DNA of 64,000 bases, taken from positions 42,012,422 through 42,076,421 of the forward strand of contig NC_133655.1 in the NCBI RefSeq assembly GCF_009905375.1. Direction: 5' to 3'. The notes under the pieces were generated by a model. The model was not told the origin of the DNA. It saw only the letters and a list, made by a program, of their open reading frames with translations, and searched no databases. The position numbers and the translations under genes are program-made. Positions within the stretch are counted from its first letter, which is position 1; each line of letters starts with the position of its first letter. The DNA comes from Apium graveolens. Taxonomy: Eukaryota > Streptophyta > Magnoliopsida > Apiales > Apiaceae. This document shows positions 45,984-57,645 of this stretch, one piece after another.

Positions 45984-48650
45984 CTAGGTAAACTTGAAGA
46001 TACTGAGATCAAAATTTGAATATTGTATACCTTGATTTAAAGCAGTTTGAACACTCCGAAGAGAAGATTTTGTTTGCAGCTGGTTTAGTTTACTTGGACA
46101 CTTGCGTGAATCATGGTATCCTTTTGAATTACAAGTTTTGCACATCCTTAATTTTCTCTTCTTCCCATCATAACTTAACTCTGCAGAGCAAGCAATCCTT
46201 TTTCTGCTTCCTTTGTTATTGCTTTGTAGTGGAGGAAGAACATTACTCAAACCATAAGGCCTAACACCAAAGCACTCTTGAAGCATATCATCTTTTGTAA
46301 CACCAAAAATCTGAAATTTATCAGCAATACTGTTTTTTAAAGATTTCATCCCACCGAACATAAATTTCAATCCATCAACATTACTTGAGATACTTCCGAA
46401 ACAGCCTTGAAATTCTGACCATATTTGCTTTGATATGTCTCTAATTATAGAACCACTGCTACGTTCTGTTTCTTTACCAAACTTTAATTTGGAGAATCTG
46501 AGTTTTGCATTTCTCATCCAACGAGTGCACAAGAATTGCTGAGGTATTCTTTCCACACCCCAAAGACCTAAATATAGAAACAGTGTCTACAAAGATAACC
46601 CACTCTGGTGAAAAGCTTACACGAGCACTGAACATCATTCTTCAAGAAACTAAATTTAACCCCAAACAATTTTTCATCAAAGCTTTTATCACGAACAAAA
46701 TATTTATTTACACCATCAACAACAATTGTTTGGCTTGCCAAACTAATATGGAAACAACTTGACCGAATCTGTTTCTAAACCTTATAGAACATCGAACGAG
46801 TGTAAGATGAGACACATGCTTTTCAATTTGCTTTTCTGTTACAGATTGTGGAATACATGTGTCTCCATCATTTAGCTTTTTATTTTTATAAATTTATTTG
46901 TCGATGGCACTCTCGTAACACATATAGAATTCAGAAAGGGTGTCTACTTTCTGCACAAAGTGATTAAAATAAAAGTTCGTGTTTTCTGACCTTGACGTGG
47001 TTCTAAGCAGTGCACCCATTGGCTTGTCCCTGAAAAAGCAGGTATCCAAGATTTCCTCATAGAATATATATCTTTCAACCATACATGATCAGTCAATCCA
47101 AATTCCTTCAACACAGTATTCCATCCTTCTTCAAATTCAGCTACCGTCAAATGCGATGACCACACAAATTTGTTTAGTTTGTCCATAAAATCAGATTCGG
47201 CACAAAAAACAAGACCAACCTATTTAAAAAATAAAAAAGGCACAATTACATTAAGCATTACAAATTAATTAATAAATATAAGTCAAGGTAATAAGAATCA
47301 CATTACATTATTAATATGTGCGACAAATAAACAAAAAAAATTCATTTAAAATAAAATATACCTTGGATGGAAACTTCTGCATTATTTGCCACAAATAGCA
47401 TCGATGAACAGAATCAGAAAACACTTAAGCAATTGCAACTTTCATGGCAAGGTACTGATCAGTAATTATGCATTTTGGAGGCCGGCGAAAAACTTTGAGA
47501 AACATCTCACATGCCCATGTAAAATTTGTCTCATTTTCAGAATTAAGTAAAGCAGATGAAAGCGTGGAACTCTTCCAATGATTGTCGACGCCAATGAATG
47601 GCACAAAAACCATACCATACCTGTAGTATAAAATAAAAAAGAAAAAGTGTATATTAAATAATCAAATTTGACAAAATAAAACTAAAGCATCAAATATTAA
47701 TTTAATAAGTCGTAACTGATAGACAGTTTGCAATACTTACTTATTAGTACGATATATCGCATCGAAAGATACAACATCACCAAATACTTCATAATTTTTT
47801 CGACCACGAACATCAGCTCAAAATAGACGAGTGACGTGACCATTTGAATATGTCTCATACTCATAAAAAAAACCCTCCATCAGATGTATCCTGTTTGATC
47901 TTGAATTTTTGAAGTAACATATCTGCATCATGCTTTCTAATGTACAACTTGATATCTCTCATCCAATTTTGAAAATCCATAGCAGTAGGTCCAACATCAG
48001 AGTATAAACTAAATAAGGAGGTATAGATGCTATGAGCCCTTAAAGCGCCAATGTTTGATTTTGCAGCATCTAAAAGAAAATGCCGCTGAAATGCAATCAT
48101 AGTTCTATTCGCACGAAGAAACTCTTTACCCGACTCAGAAGCTAACGGATGATTGTGGCCCTCAATAAAAGTGGAAATTACATACTTATCGGGGCCATCA
48201 GGACCAATGTACTTAAGAATAATTTTCGCATTACAATCATATTTTTTGGTGACTGTATTCCTCTTTCGAATTTGATTACCAATAGTATTAGATGCATGCG
48301 ATGATTCTGATTTAGAATCAGATTCCTTTATCTTACCAGTTTCATGGTATCCTGCCTTCTGACAAACAAGATATTTGATACAACAATTTTATTCCTCACC
48401 TTATGTGATGATTTGCGAACATTAAAACCCCCTGCCTTCCATATTTAGTGTAAAAATCAAAACATGAGTCAATATCTTTAAATCGCTGACCAATATATGG
48501 TTTGAGTTTTAGATCAGGAACTTTAGGATTCCAAACTTGAGTAGTCCTATTAAAAGATTCATCAAACCCTTCTATCAACTCTTCAATCATATCATAACCC
48601 TTAGAATCACAAAATACTTCAGCCATATCATTATTGTGTATTCCCAACAT
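45984..48650 (-). pseudogene. FAR1-type MULE transposase, broken
   Basis: Reading leftward, a FAR1-type DNA-binding domain comes first (48650-48396; YIGQRFKDIDSCFDFYTKYG). A linker (48100-47861) and the DDE core follow (about 47860-47400), with VVSFDAIYRTNKYG carrying the first Asp and CIITDQYLAMKVAI the second. A segment AEFEEGWNTVLKEFGL (47186-46944) follows an intron-like gap and probably carries the acidic third position. A SWIM zinc motif (QCSCKLFTRVGYLCRHCF, about 46640-46580) comes next. The last part (46556-45984) ends with a CX2C-H-C cluster (CKTCNSKGYHDSRKC). Stops and frame changes separate these blocks. The family excises and inserts Mutator-like elements and gave rise to FHY3/FAR1 transcription factors. 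Confidence 0.85.
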
Positions 48651-49978
48651 TTACTGCATGACATTAATAAAAATTTAAAAGAGAAGAGATATCAAACATT
48701 AACACATAATGTAACAAAAAAGAATATTTATTTCATTATAATAACAACATTCTGCAAAAACAATAATTGGCAACCAAATATATGCAACTTAAAAAAATGA
48801 CAAAAATCATGATATTGTGTACTACTCAACTTAAACATTATTTAGATTTTTCAAAATATAGCACTGAACATGGCTTCCAATAAAAAGAATTCATATTTTT
48901 TTATTCAAGTATTGAACATAAATCGAACTAATAATATGCGGACATTATAGAATTAAAACTAAATTGATATATAATAGAATATGGCAATAGAAGTAGATTG
49001 AGTTCATCAAATAAGATTATTTAATCTACAAATCATGTTTTATTCTATAGTGGAACATCAAATGAACTTATTAAAAAATCTTTACATAATAAACAAATAA
49101 TAATTAAACCAAGAAGGAAAATATAAAATTAAATAAAATGATACAGTAGAACCTAAAGGAACGTAAAGCTCTATTCTTCTCCTATGAATGATCAAATTTA
49201 TATTTCACTAAAAAAGACGGTCATACTTAAATTAGTTAATCAGAATTCATCAGATTACCTAGCAAATTATCTATGAAATAGGTTACATCAACATTTTTTG
49301 TGTTATTTACATTATAGAAGCAAAAAACATTAAATATTAACTAAATTCACTCAACAATTAACAAACATGAATAAATTGTATAATTTAACAAAATCTAATC
49401 TCTAATTTACTAAAGATCGAAACCTAAATTAGCAGAATTATTCAGTAAAATGAAAATTGAGGATTAAATGTGAAAGATGAAAATAATTACCTGAAAAAGA
49501 CTGAATTTCAATTGTGGTGTCAAAAGTTTCAGCTTGATTTGACGAATAAGCCATATATTGTAATGGAATCGAGGAGATAAAAGGAGATTCACTGAGAAAC
49601 GGTGAAGAGAAGATTGAAGACTAGATCAAAATCACAAAAAACAGCAGAAATCGAAGAGAGAGAGCTCGTTGGAAAGAAGTAGATGATGAAACTGAAAATT
49701 TGAACTATAATATCAAAATTTTAATCTCGATTGCAAGAGATATCAATTGAAAGATGATCGAAATCACTAAAAAAACGACAAAATCACTAAAGAGAGCTCG
49801 TCGGAGCATAACAAAGATGCATGGATTTGTGTGTATGTAACTGCTTAGTTGTAGATATAACTGTCTCAGTATATTTGTCGGTAAGTTTAATTATTTAATG
49901 AGAACTAATCTGGATCGTTTATTTTTTTCTAATCCAAGGGTTCATATTAAATAAGGTTCATATTGGGCGCAAGGATCC
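48651..49978. other. Right arm of the KI-type MULE, non-coding
   Basis: AT-rich sequence upstream of the transposase. The last 150 bp look like a terminal repeat (ending TTCATATTGGGCGCAAGGAT), with distant inverted similarity to the left arm. A GAGAGAGAGCTCGT phrase occurs near 49656 and, shorter, near 49790. No gene is seen. Confidence 0.4.
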
Positions 49979-50437
49979 CAAATTACTTAAAAAATAAAGA
50001 ATTCGATAAAAAGAAAAAGGAAAAAAGAAAGAAAAAGAAAGGACAGGGTTTTGAGGCAACGAAATGAAGCGGGGGAAGAGGCACAGGTAGTCTGGGTTGT
50101 TTGAAACAAGTCGGAGGCGTTTACTGAATACATTTATATATATTATTATAAATATAAATATAAATATATATTCCCCCAGGCCCCAATCTAATCGGTAAAA
50201 TCATCTTCATCATCGTCACCGTGTTCTCTTTTTCTCTAGGTAACTCCTCTTTCTTATTCCTTTGAATTTCAATCCCCTTAATTAATTAATTAATTAATTA
50301 TTGTTGTTGTTGTTCAATTGCCTAGGGTTTCCTATTTGTAATTGTGTGATGATTAATCTACTCCTCCCAATCTTATTAGGTTAATTATTATTATTATTAT
50401 ATAAAATTCATCATCTTCTGCAATCAACAACATCATC
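49979..50437 (+). promoter_or_regulatory. Upstream region and 5' UTR of RBM42
   Basis: This short region lies between the MULE end and the RBM42 start codon. An A-rich stretch (49985-50040) is followed by a TATAAATATAAATATA run (about 50150-50170) that may supply the core promoter, and then a pyrimidine-rich leader with CATCATCGTCACC. A CTAG/GTAACTCC near 50238 could be the donor of a 5' UTR intron, but no single acceptor stands out. TTAA and TTG/ATT microsatellites lie at about 50279-50312 and 50388-50401. Confidence 0.4.
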
Positions 50438-53400
50438 ATGTCAGGAATACCTCCAAATACATCATCTCAATTCACTTATTCAACTGACGCCACCACCTCT
50501 TCATCACCAGCTTATTTTCCTTTGCCATTTCACCTTCAAAACCAAACTCAACCATCACCACCACCACCACCACCTCAACCTTCTTATCCCACTCTCCACT
50601 ATCCCCCTCCTGTCGTTTATCCCACTGCTCCTGCTCCCCTCAATTACGCTCTGCCTCAGTACCAGCAGGCTCAGCAGCTCTTTCAAAGGGATGCCCAAAC
50701 TATTACTCCTGAAGCTCTCCAAAGTGTTAAAGCTGCTCTTGCCAGCAGCGATATCGACCACAAAGCTGAGACTAAGAAAAAAGCTATTCCTCGTAAAGCA
50801 GCTGGTCAAGCTTGGGAGGACCCTACTCTTGCTGAGTGGCCCGAAAGTATGTTATCTTCCTACTTCTTTGCTTTCTTCATTATCAACCAAATTATCAACA
50901 AATCTTCTACCCCCTTTGCTAAACTTACATTTATTTATAATTTCAAAGCCCAATTGCTATAATATTGGGATGCACACAATAATAATTACTAAATCTTTTT
51001 AACACAGATGAAAGGGGACCTATGCATAGCAAGGACATGCCAAATAGTTGACATGTTATTTTATATTTTTTTAGATAAAAGAATAAATTGTATTATTTAC
51101 TAATTAACATTATTAGGAACATTGTACTATTCTGATAATTTTGTAGTTAATTTACCTAGCATGGATGATTAACTTCAGAATTTGATATTGAGTAGTATTA
51201 GTTTCCCTATATACTTGGGGATTGTGATGGAGATCAGGGGAGTGTGAATTATATATATATATATGTTAAATTTACAATTTCTGATAGAGATTAAACATCA
51301 GTGCAACTTGAAAAGGATCGATGATGAAGTTGCATAAATCATCATTACAAAATAATGTAGTTATGAAAAACTACTCCGAGGACAATCTTCTGAAACAACA
51401 CTACAACTACCCCTACTTTGATCTTTCTATTCCAGAGGATATGGCTCGTGGCGCTGGCATATTTTACCCTCAGATATGCATTGTCATAGGATAGGAGGGT
51501 TATGTCTGAATCAAGGAATGTCACAGGTTGATTATAGTTGCAATGGTGGATGCCACTATTGCACCAATGGAGTTCTGGTTTGTTACCTCTTTCAACTCCT
51601 TGACGAAAATCCAGAGACATCAAGTGAGTTTTGAACTGTGATCCAGTGGGGTCGTTTATGTTACTTCTAGGATGAGAATGGAACAGTTTTGGCAGGATTT
51701 CCAGTCCTTTTTATGTAGTACAGGCCACAGGGTTAGGATGAAGTTGAGATAAAACACAGAAACAATTATTTACATTAACAAAGTAAATGACTCAAACTGG
51801 TTTGCAGTTACATGGATATTTAGTATTTTATCGTCATCCACACACATCAATAGGATGTATAGTTTGTTACTTATCTTAGTATTAAGTTAATTGAATATAT
51901 TAAATTACATTTATTTTTGCTTTGTGGCCTTACCCTAGATCTCTTCATTTCTCTTTTAACCCCATTAAGTGTGTTGTTCTGCAGATGATTTCCGACTATT
52001 TTGTGGTGATCTTGGAAATGAGGTGAATGATGATGTTCTTTCGAAAGCATTCTCACGATTTCCTTCTTTTAATATGGCAAGGGTATGCTCTCTGTGCTTG
52101 ATCTATTATTGGTATAGTTGATGGGTGTTGCAATCCATATTGTCTCTCTTTTCACGTTTTTGTTTATTAATGTGTGTTAGACCTTGGTTCTTAAGTGTAT
52201 AACTCTCCTGTTAAGCAACTCGAAATGCTGAAATTGAAGTTAGATTTTAATGTAGTCTTAATTAATGCAACAAACCGAGCAGGGAGGTGTCAATAAGGCG
52301 TGATGACAAGATGTGAGGATTTAGATAGAATAGGTCTATAGATGGAAGGAATATTTTAGCTTTAAAATTAAGGGAAATTTTCAAGGGTACCCTCTTAGAA
52401 TTGGCTTTTCCAAATGGTACACAAAATAGTTTTGATTTCCGGATGGTACCATTCTACTATAATGTCATTCTATGTTGTAACCCTATCGTTAACTTCCGTT
52501 AGTCAAATGTTATAGTTTTGGTATTATTCGGAAAAGTCAATATTAGAAGAGTACCGTTGATAATTTTTCTTAATTATAGAGATATAGATGATTAATATGA
52601 TATATCTAGGATGCTCGGACTCGTTTGGAAGGATCTGATACGGACACAGATCGGGGGGATCGGGCTGTGTGACTCTTTGAACTCCAAAATCAATGACTCG
52701 GGGACACGTTTAAAAAGGATTGGACACGGGAATTTGGACACGGAGATACGGGCACGGGGATATGGACACGCCATTTTTTATTTTTTAAATGTATATACAA
52801 GAATCTTTCTGTACATTTTAAGGATTATTTATAATATATATATTCCTTGGATATCATGTTTAAATATATATATTCCTCAGATGTCATGTTACAAAAAAAC
52901 CGACCTGTCTACTTGATTTATGCAAACAATAAAAAATTGTTTTGTCAAAAACTTAAAAAAATAATTTATTGCTCCTTGAATATATTCGTTATTAATTGAT
53001 TTATTTTAAAAAAAATTAATATTTGTAACAACTAAAATTATTTATTTTATAAATTAATAAATTAATATTTTGTATTTATATAAGTTGGTTATTTTTTGAA
53101 ATTAAAACATCTATATGCAAGTCCAAATCCAAATTATAAACGGGAAGGTATTTGGTGAACAGTTGGCTCCATAATTAATAATAAATCATAAATATGGACA
53201 TGATATAGTCCAGATTCATCCATACTCACATACAAATGACTGTATCTATATACCATTTTATAACCTTTTATACTGTTCCTCGTTTTCCCCCCAACAACCT
53301 CACCCACTTCGTCTTCTCCATCTCCAAACCACTTTTTCTTCTCTCTTTATGTATACCCACATAATCTTTAATATTTAAACAACCCATCATTCATTTTCTT

Positions 53401-56400
53401 CGTTATTTGCATTCTTATGGCTGCCGGAATTGCATTCTTATTGCCTGAATTTTGAATCGCCGGAATCTTATCGCCGGCGGCCATATCCAGATTTCAACGG
53501 CAGGATCGGACCCGGATTCCGTGTTCGTACCCGGGTCGTGTCGTGTCGACACGGGTACGGCAGGTAAACAGGCGAGTCCGAGCATCACAGTGATATAGAT
53601 AATTAGTGATTAATGAGTAGAGGTTAAAAATCACGAATTCGTACTAGGATTGTGTGTTCGGTTATTCGATAACCAAACTATAATTTAGTTACCGAATAAG
53701 GGGAAATATCATATGCGAATAATGAACCAAAATAATTATTTCGGCTCAAACTGAAAGCCGAATTATATAACCTCAATAGGAAAAAAATTAATATTAAAAA
53801 CTAGTCCATGAGTATCTGTGTTTAAATGAGAACCAATCTTAAAATAAGAACCGAGACTTAGGAGGATCACTGCCAGCTTCATCTGTGCTTTCTTCATCAT
53901 CATCCACCAAAATCACACTCAACTCTCTTCTACGACAACAGTGTCCAATTGCCCACTTGTCATCACATCGAAAACAAAGTCCCTTAGCTCTCTTCTCTTG
54001 GAGTTCTTTGTCGGTCAATCTTCGTACCTCTCCCAGATTCTTCGTCGACCCCTTGCTTCCAGAATATCAAGACACATTCACTGATGCTTGCGTCTCTCTC
54101 GCTCCAGTGACCCAATTCTTGACTGAAGTAGGACTAGTTTGTGAACTCCCAATCGACGCAGCATACTGATTATTTCCCTTTGTTTGAATCTGAAACGATC
54201 CTGATTTGAATGAACTTAATAGTGTCTTATGCATCCCAACTGCCATGTTCTTCTCTTCCACTCTTAATGCCATCTCCATAGCTTGCTCCAAATTAAGCGG
54301 GCTTAACAACCTTACTTCAGCTCTTATATTTACCTTTAACCCATTTAAAAACTGCCCAAGCAAAATCTCCTCGGATATCCTCTCTAAAGGGGCTGCTGTT
54401 TCAATAAATTTACGACGGTACTCAGCGACAGTAGAAGTTTGGACGGTTGCAAGCCATTGTTCGTACAATGAACCCCCTGAAGAAGACCTAAACTGCCTCA
54501 ATATGAATTCCTTTAAGTCAGACCAACGCCTTATTGGGTGGCGTTTGTGTTCCCATTGGTACCAACGTAGGGCATCACCTTCCAATGCAACTACAACTGC
54601 CTCCAAGCGTTCATCCTCCGATAACTGATAAAAATTAAAATACCGTTCTACTCGTATTACCCACCCATCCGGGTCTGTTCCGTCAAACAACGGCATGTCA
54701 AGTTTCCTATACCTCCAATTTCCCGGACCTCCGCCTGATCCAACACCCCCATAATTACCCCTACCCCATTGATGATTTCCAACTCCTATACTTCCATCAA
54801 CTCCAACTGCCTTGGGTGGTCTTTGCACAATACCTCGAACAGAAGACTCACCTTGATTAATACTAGCTTCGATTTTCTCCGATGAAAGGTTTTGCAGCGC
54901 CGTGACCGTCGATCTCATCTCCGCCTGAAAATTATCTTGTTCAGTTTTCATCGAGTAAATCATAGCTTCCTGATGTTCTCGGGCTCGTGAAATCCTTCCC
55001 TCCAATCTGGTCACCATGGCTTCCATGTCTCCTCGTTTTTGCACAGCTTCTGTCTGTCCTTGGAGGATTAAATCAACAAGGGAGTGCTTCATCGCAGCCA
55101 CCCCTTTTTCCACCGCCCGAGACACCATTTCAGTAACCTTCGATTCCAAATTACCCACCACCTCTTCGAGTTCTTCCATCCGTTGATTAATTGTTGGATT
55201 TGTGGGTGCCATGGATCGTCTCCGCTCTGATGCCAATTGCAATGCTTCAACTCAATTAAAACAATACTGAGACACTGATGTTACTCAAACAAGATATAAC
55301 TCTTCAATGAAGCTTAAACAACTGTTTTTCAACAATAAAAGTGTTCAGGGCTTTCGAGAGGCCTGTCTCTCCTACCAGACTTGTGTTTACACAAACTCAG
55401 CGATAACCCTAGAACCCCAACACAAACTTCCCCTTTTACTCCTCTCCCTCGTGCCAGTCACGTGCCTTGAATTATTTTTTTACTTATTGTTTCTTTCTGT
55501 ATTTTCTCACTTGCAATTACCAATCTGCCCTGAGGAGTACGCCTTTTATAAGTCACGAGATCTTCAGGACTTCTTTTGCAGTGTATTACATGGAGGTTAA
55601 CAATAGGGGTACTGTATAAAATGACATAATAGTCGAATGGTACCATCTGGAAATCAAAACTATTTTGTGTACCATTTGGAAAAGCCAATTCTACGAGGGT
55701 ACCATCGAGAATTTCCCTAAAATTAAATTTATGGCTGTTGCTCATTTGGAATGTTTGATTGCTTTTCTTGCTTTATGACCTTACACCCTGCATTTATCTG
55801 TCGTTATGATAATCAATCTCGCAAGTCTATCTTACTGCATATTGTTTGTTCTCATGCTTCAACTGTATCTGGGCTTAGTGAACCTTAGAACTCTTACAAT
55901 GACTGATGTTGTAAGATTCAAGGGTTTATTTTTGTTATATCTCAATTTTTAGTCTATATATGTCATGATTTGTAACCTCAGGTTGTAAGAGACAAGCGAA
56001 CTGGGAAAACAAAGGGATATGGCTTTGTTAGTTTTGCAAACCCTTCAGATCTTGCTGGTGCAATGAAAGAAATGAATGGTAAGTGAGATCCTTGTATGAT
56101 GTTGCATGAAGCTGTAATGTCAGTGTTACTTCTGTGACATTCCTCATTACCACATAAATTGTATGAGAAATATGAAATTTAGGATGCGTGTATAGAGAAC
56201 ACATTCACTACCAATGTTTACCAAATAGGAAAGCACTTAAAGATCAGCATATGTAGGAGTGGGATATGTTGGAATGATGCCAGTCCTTCATATATCCTTT
56301 TTCATGGTTAGAAAAGATGAAGGTACATGATTTGTGTTCAACTAATGGTCTGTGTAAATTGATTAAATTATTTTGAAATAAATGATAGATATGAAATATC

Positions 56401-56870
56401 ATTCTTTTGGTTATGTAGTTGAAGACTCGTAATATAAACACATTCATGAAGCTATGTACTTGTTTATTTTCCAGACAAAAGATATAGTCAATACTCGATA
56501 GTGATTATATCATAGAAACGAAGCTAACAATGATTTGAGAGACATCTAGAAATGAAGGAGTGTCTTTTGACAAAAAGTAATGTCTAGTGTAAATATAAGA
56601 AGCTGATGTATATGTTAATTTATTTCAGGCAAGTATGTTGGAAATCGGCCAATTAAACTGCGGAAGAGCAACTGGAGAGAAAGAACAGATATTGAAGCTT
56701 TAGAAAGACAAAAGGTGCATTAAACTGCATGGCCTTCAATTTATCACATATAGGTTGGCGATGTATAATTTTACTTAATCCTGACGTACCCTGTTGTTTC
56801 TTTGTACTTGTTGCAGAATCATAGTCACAGAAAATCAAAGCTCCCTAAGAAGAGTGTATTGCATAAGTGA
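50438..56870 (+). CDS. RBM42: RNA-binding protein 42 (RBM42) homologue, five coding exons
   Basis: Coding exons are 50438-50846, 51985-52082, 55982-56078, 56629-56714 and 56817-56870, totalling 744 bases or 247 residues plus stop. All introns start GT and end AG, and the phases join cleanly (WPE-NDFRLFCGD, FNMAR-VVRDKR, KEMN-GKYVGN, ERQK-NHSHRK). The N-terminal 80 residues are rich in Pro, Ser and Tyr with a run of prolines. A conserved block KKKAIPRKAAGQAWEDPTLA follows. One RRM spans about residues 140-215, with RNP2 LFCGDL (141-146) and RNP1 KGYGFVSF (180-187). The end is basic (KSKLPKKSVLHK). RRM proteins of this type bind RNA; human RBM42 is linked to hnRNP K and splicing, and a similar role in plants is inference. 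Intron 2 is swollen to 3.9 kb by a MULE. No lesion is seen, so it is probably a working gene. Confidence 0.93.
52372..52497 (+). repeat. Left terminal inverted repeat of the intronic MULE
   Basis: It starts GGGAAATTTTCAAGGGTACC and contains GGCTTTTCCAAATGGTACAC and TTTGATTTCCGGATGGTACC. The reverse complement of 55593-55717 matches it closely to about CGTTAACTTCC. Confidence 0.9.
52610..53586. mobile_element. Small DNA element with GATGCTCGGACTCG inverted ends, nested in the MULE
   Basis: The left end GATGCTCGGACTCG (52610-52623) is repeated inverted as CGAGTCCGAGCATC (53573-53586). The left part has many GGACACGG/GACACGGGAA phrases and the right part has GGGTCGTGTCGTGTCGACAC. No convincing target duplication is visible and no protein is encoded. 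It is a non-autonomous repeat of unassigned type. Confidence 0.55.
53853..55212 (-). pseudogene. Ty3/gypsy gag carried inside the intronic MULE
   Basis: The minus-strand frame starts MAPTNPTINQRMEELEEVVG at 55212 and is open for about 380 codons. It has a coiled-coil-like N-terminus, a Gly-rich linker (WGRGNYGGVGSGGGPGNW), and the gag capsid domain with KLDMPLFDGTDPDGWVIRVE, ALEGDALRWYQWEHK and EYRRKFIETAAPLERI. After a TGA at about 54067 the same frame continues with KELQEKRAKGLCFRC and a zinc knuckle (CFRCDDKWAIGHCC), then an acidic segment, and homology ends near 53853. Protease and RT are absent. Only one stop in about 450 codons suggests recent arrival or recent activity. Confidence 0.85.
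55221..55593 (-). repeat. Primer-binding site and LTR-like leader of the captured gypsy element
   Basis: On the minus strand TTGGCATCAGAGCGGAGA (55221-55236 and neighbours) precedes gag and resembles an initiator tRNA-Met primer site with one change. Upstream lies about 350 bp with a CTTATAAAAGGCG TATA box (near 55545) and an AATAAAAG. It is probably the 5' LTR. Its far end cannot be fixed because it merges into the MULE terminal repeat. Confidence 0.6.
55593..55717 (-). repeat. Right terminal inverted repeat of the intronic MULE
   Basis: Reverse complement partner of 52372-52497, ending GAGAATTTCCC at 55717 directly before the TAAAATTAA target repeat. Confidence 0.9.
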
Positions 56871-57267
56871 GCATTGTAGCTGAACAAAGTCACTCCGGTA
56901 AGTAATAAGAAGAAATTGGAGGTAACAGATATAATTTTAAATTGTAATTCTTCGTAAAGCATAATAAAATGAATGTAAACTCCAAAAGCCTAATGCATAA
57001 ATTGTTATGCATATTAATTTAATATCTCTTTTATAAACATTAATTTAGATCATATATAGCATCATGAAATCAGAAAAGAAATAAGGTATGTTCATTGATC
57101 ATATCAGAATATCAGGTCTTGGTGTTTTCTTTCAACTTTATATAGTGTTGTTTACATTAGGCCTAACAAAAATTTTGCAAGAGTACAATAAATAAGAATC
57201 AGAAGTCAGTAGAATAAGAAGCTAGACTAAGCAACCCTACCTCTCACCAAAAGAGTAGAAAGGAGAG
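56871..57267 (+). other. RBM42 3' UTR and downstream flank
   Basis: A CACTCCG/GTAAGTAATAAG at about 56896 could be the donor of a 3' UTR intron. AATAAA-like motifs occur near 56960 and 57188. The segment ends with GAGAG (57263-57267), the left target repeat of the next retrotransposon. Confidence 0.45.
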
Positions 57268-57628
57268 TTTCAGGAATCGATGAATTCCTGACTAGTTTTG
57301 AAGCTATTTTTGGTGTTTTCTGATTATATAAGGTAAATATCAAGCTAAGATAGTGATAAACAGCAAAGAAACAGGGAAATCAGAAGGAGATAAGGTAGAA
57401 ATGAGGGAGAGATAGACACAAAAGAGAGATAAGAGGTAACTTAGGCAGGAAGAAAAGAAAGGGGAGAGAGAGGGTTGGTGGAATAACATTCCATTTTCTC
57501 ATATAATGCATAATAATAACAGTATTGCCAAAAGAGTACTTATATAGTCTCAGTACACAACCAACTTATATTAAAAGACAACTATGCCCTTATTCTAATA
57601 TACTGCTCTATTGCTGTCATTCTTGACA
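57268..57628 (-). repeat. 3' LTR of the integrase-less element
   Basis: It is 361 bp and differs from 61000-61360 at the second base (T for G), one C/G and one T/C. A perfect inverted repeat CAGGAATCGATGAATTCCTG sits at 57271-57290. The conserved ends are TGTCA...TGACA. Confidence 0.95.
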
Positions 57629-57645
57629 TCCTTCCCTCCTTCAAC

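Larger units (their letters stand above)
15361..49978. mobile_element. Large KI-type Mutator-like element (MULE), split by nested insertions (inferred)
   Basis: I infer one MULE from three observations. ULP/C48 protease relics read rightward in the left part (17078-44792 after removing insertions). A FAR1-type MULE transposase reads leftward in the right part (45984-48650). The two outer ends also show inverted similarity: the left arm near 15560-15590 (ACATACAAAACTCACAAATC) resembles the reverse complement of the right arm near 49820-49845 (ACATACACACAAATCCATGC). The outermost bases (GAGTCCCCATC on the left, GGGATCCTTGC when reading in from the right) are only loosely similar. No 9-bp target duplication is visible. 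Without the two nested retrotransposons the unit would be about 12 kb. Kaonashi MULEs that carry ULP-like genes are known in plants. Confidence 0.55.
52372..55717. mobile_element. MULE inside RBM42 intron 2, with 9-bp target duplication
   Basis: A 3346-bp element is bounded by inverted repeats of roughly 120 bp. It is flanked on both sides by the identical 9-bp direct repeat TAAAATTAA (52363-52371 and 55718-55726), the size expected of Mutator-like elements. It encodes no transposase. Inside are a palindrome-ended DNA element (52610-53586) and a reverse-oriented gypsy 5' region with gag (53853-55593), so it is a non-autonomous composite. It does not disrupt the splice sites. Confidence 0.9.

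Noticed and set aside
50847..51984. ORFs and a possible extra exon in RBM42 intron 1
   Set aside because: The splice junction from 50846 to 51985 restores the conserved RRM frame. Intron sequence shows no coding or element signature beyond an (AT)n run near 51254.
53885..54628. Plus-strand ORFs of 94 and 140 codons in the intronic MULE
   Set aside because: They lie opposite the well-supported minus-strand gag and have no family features.
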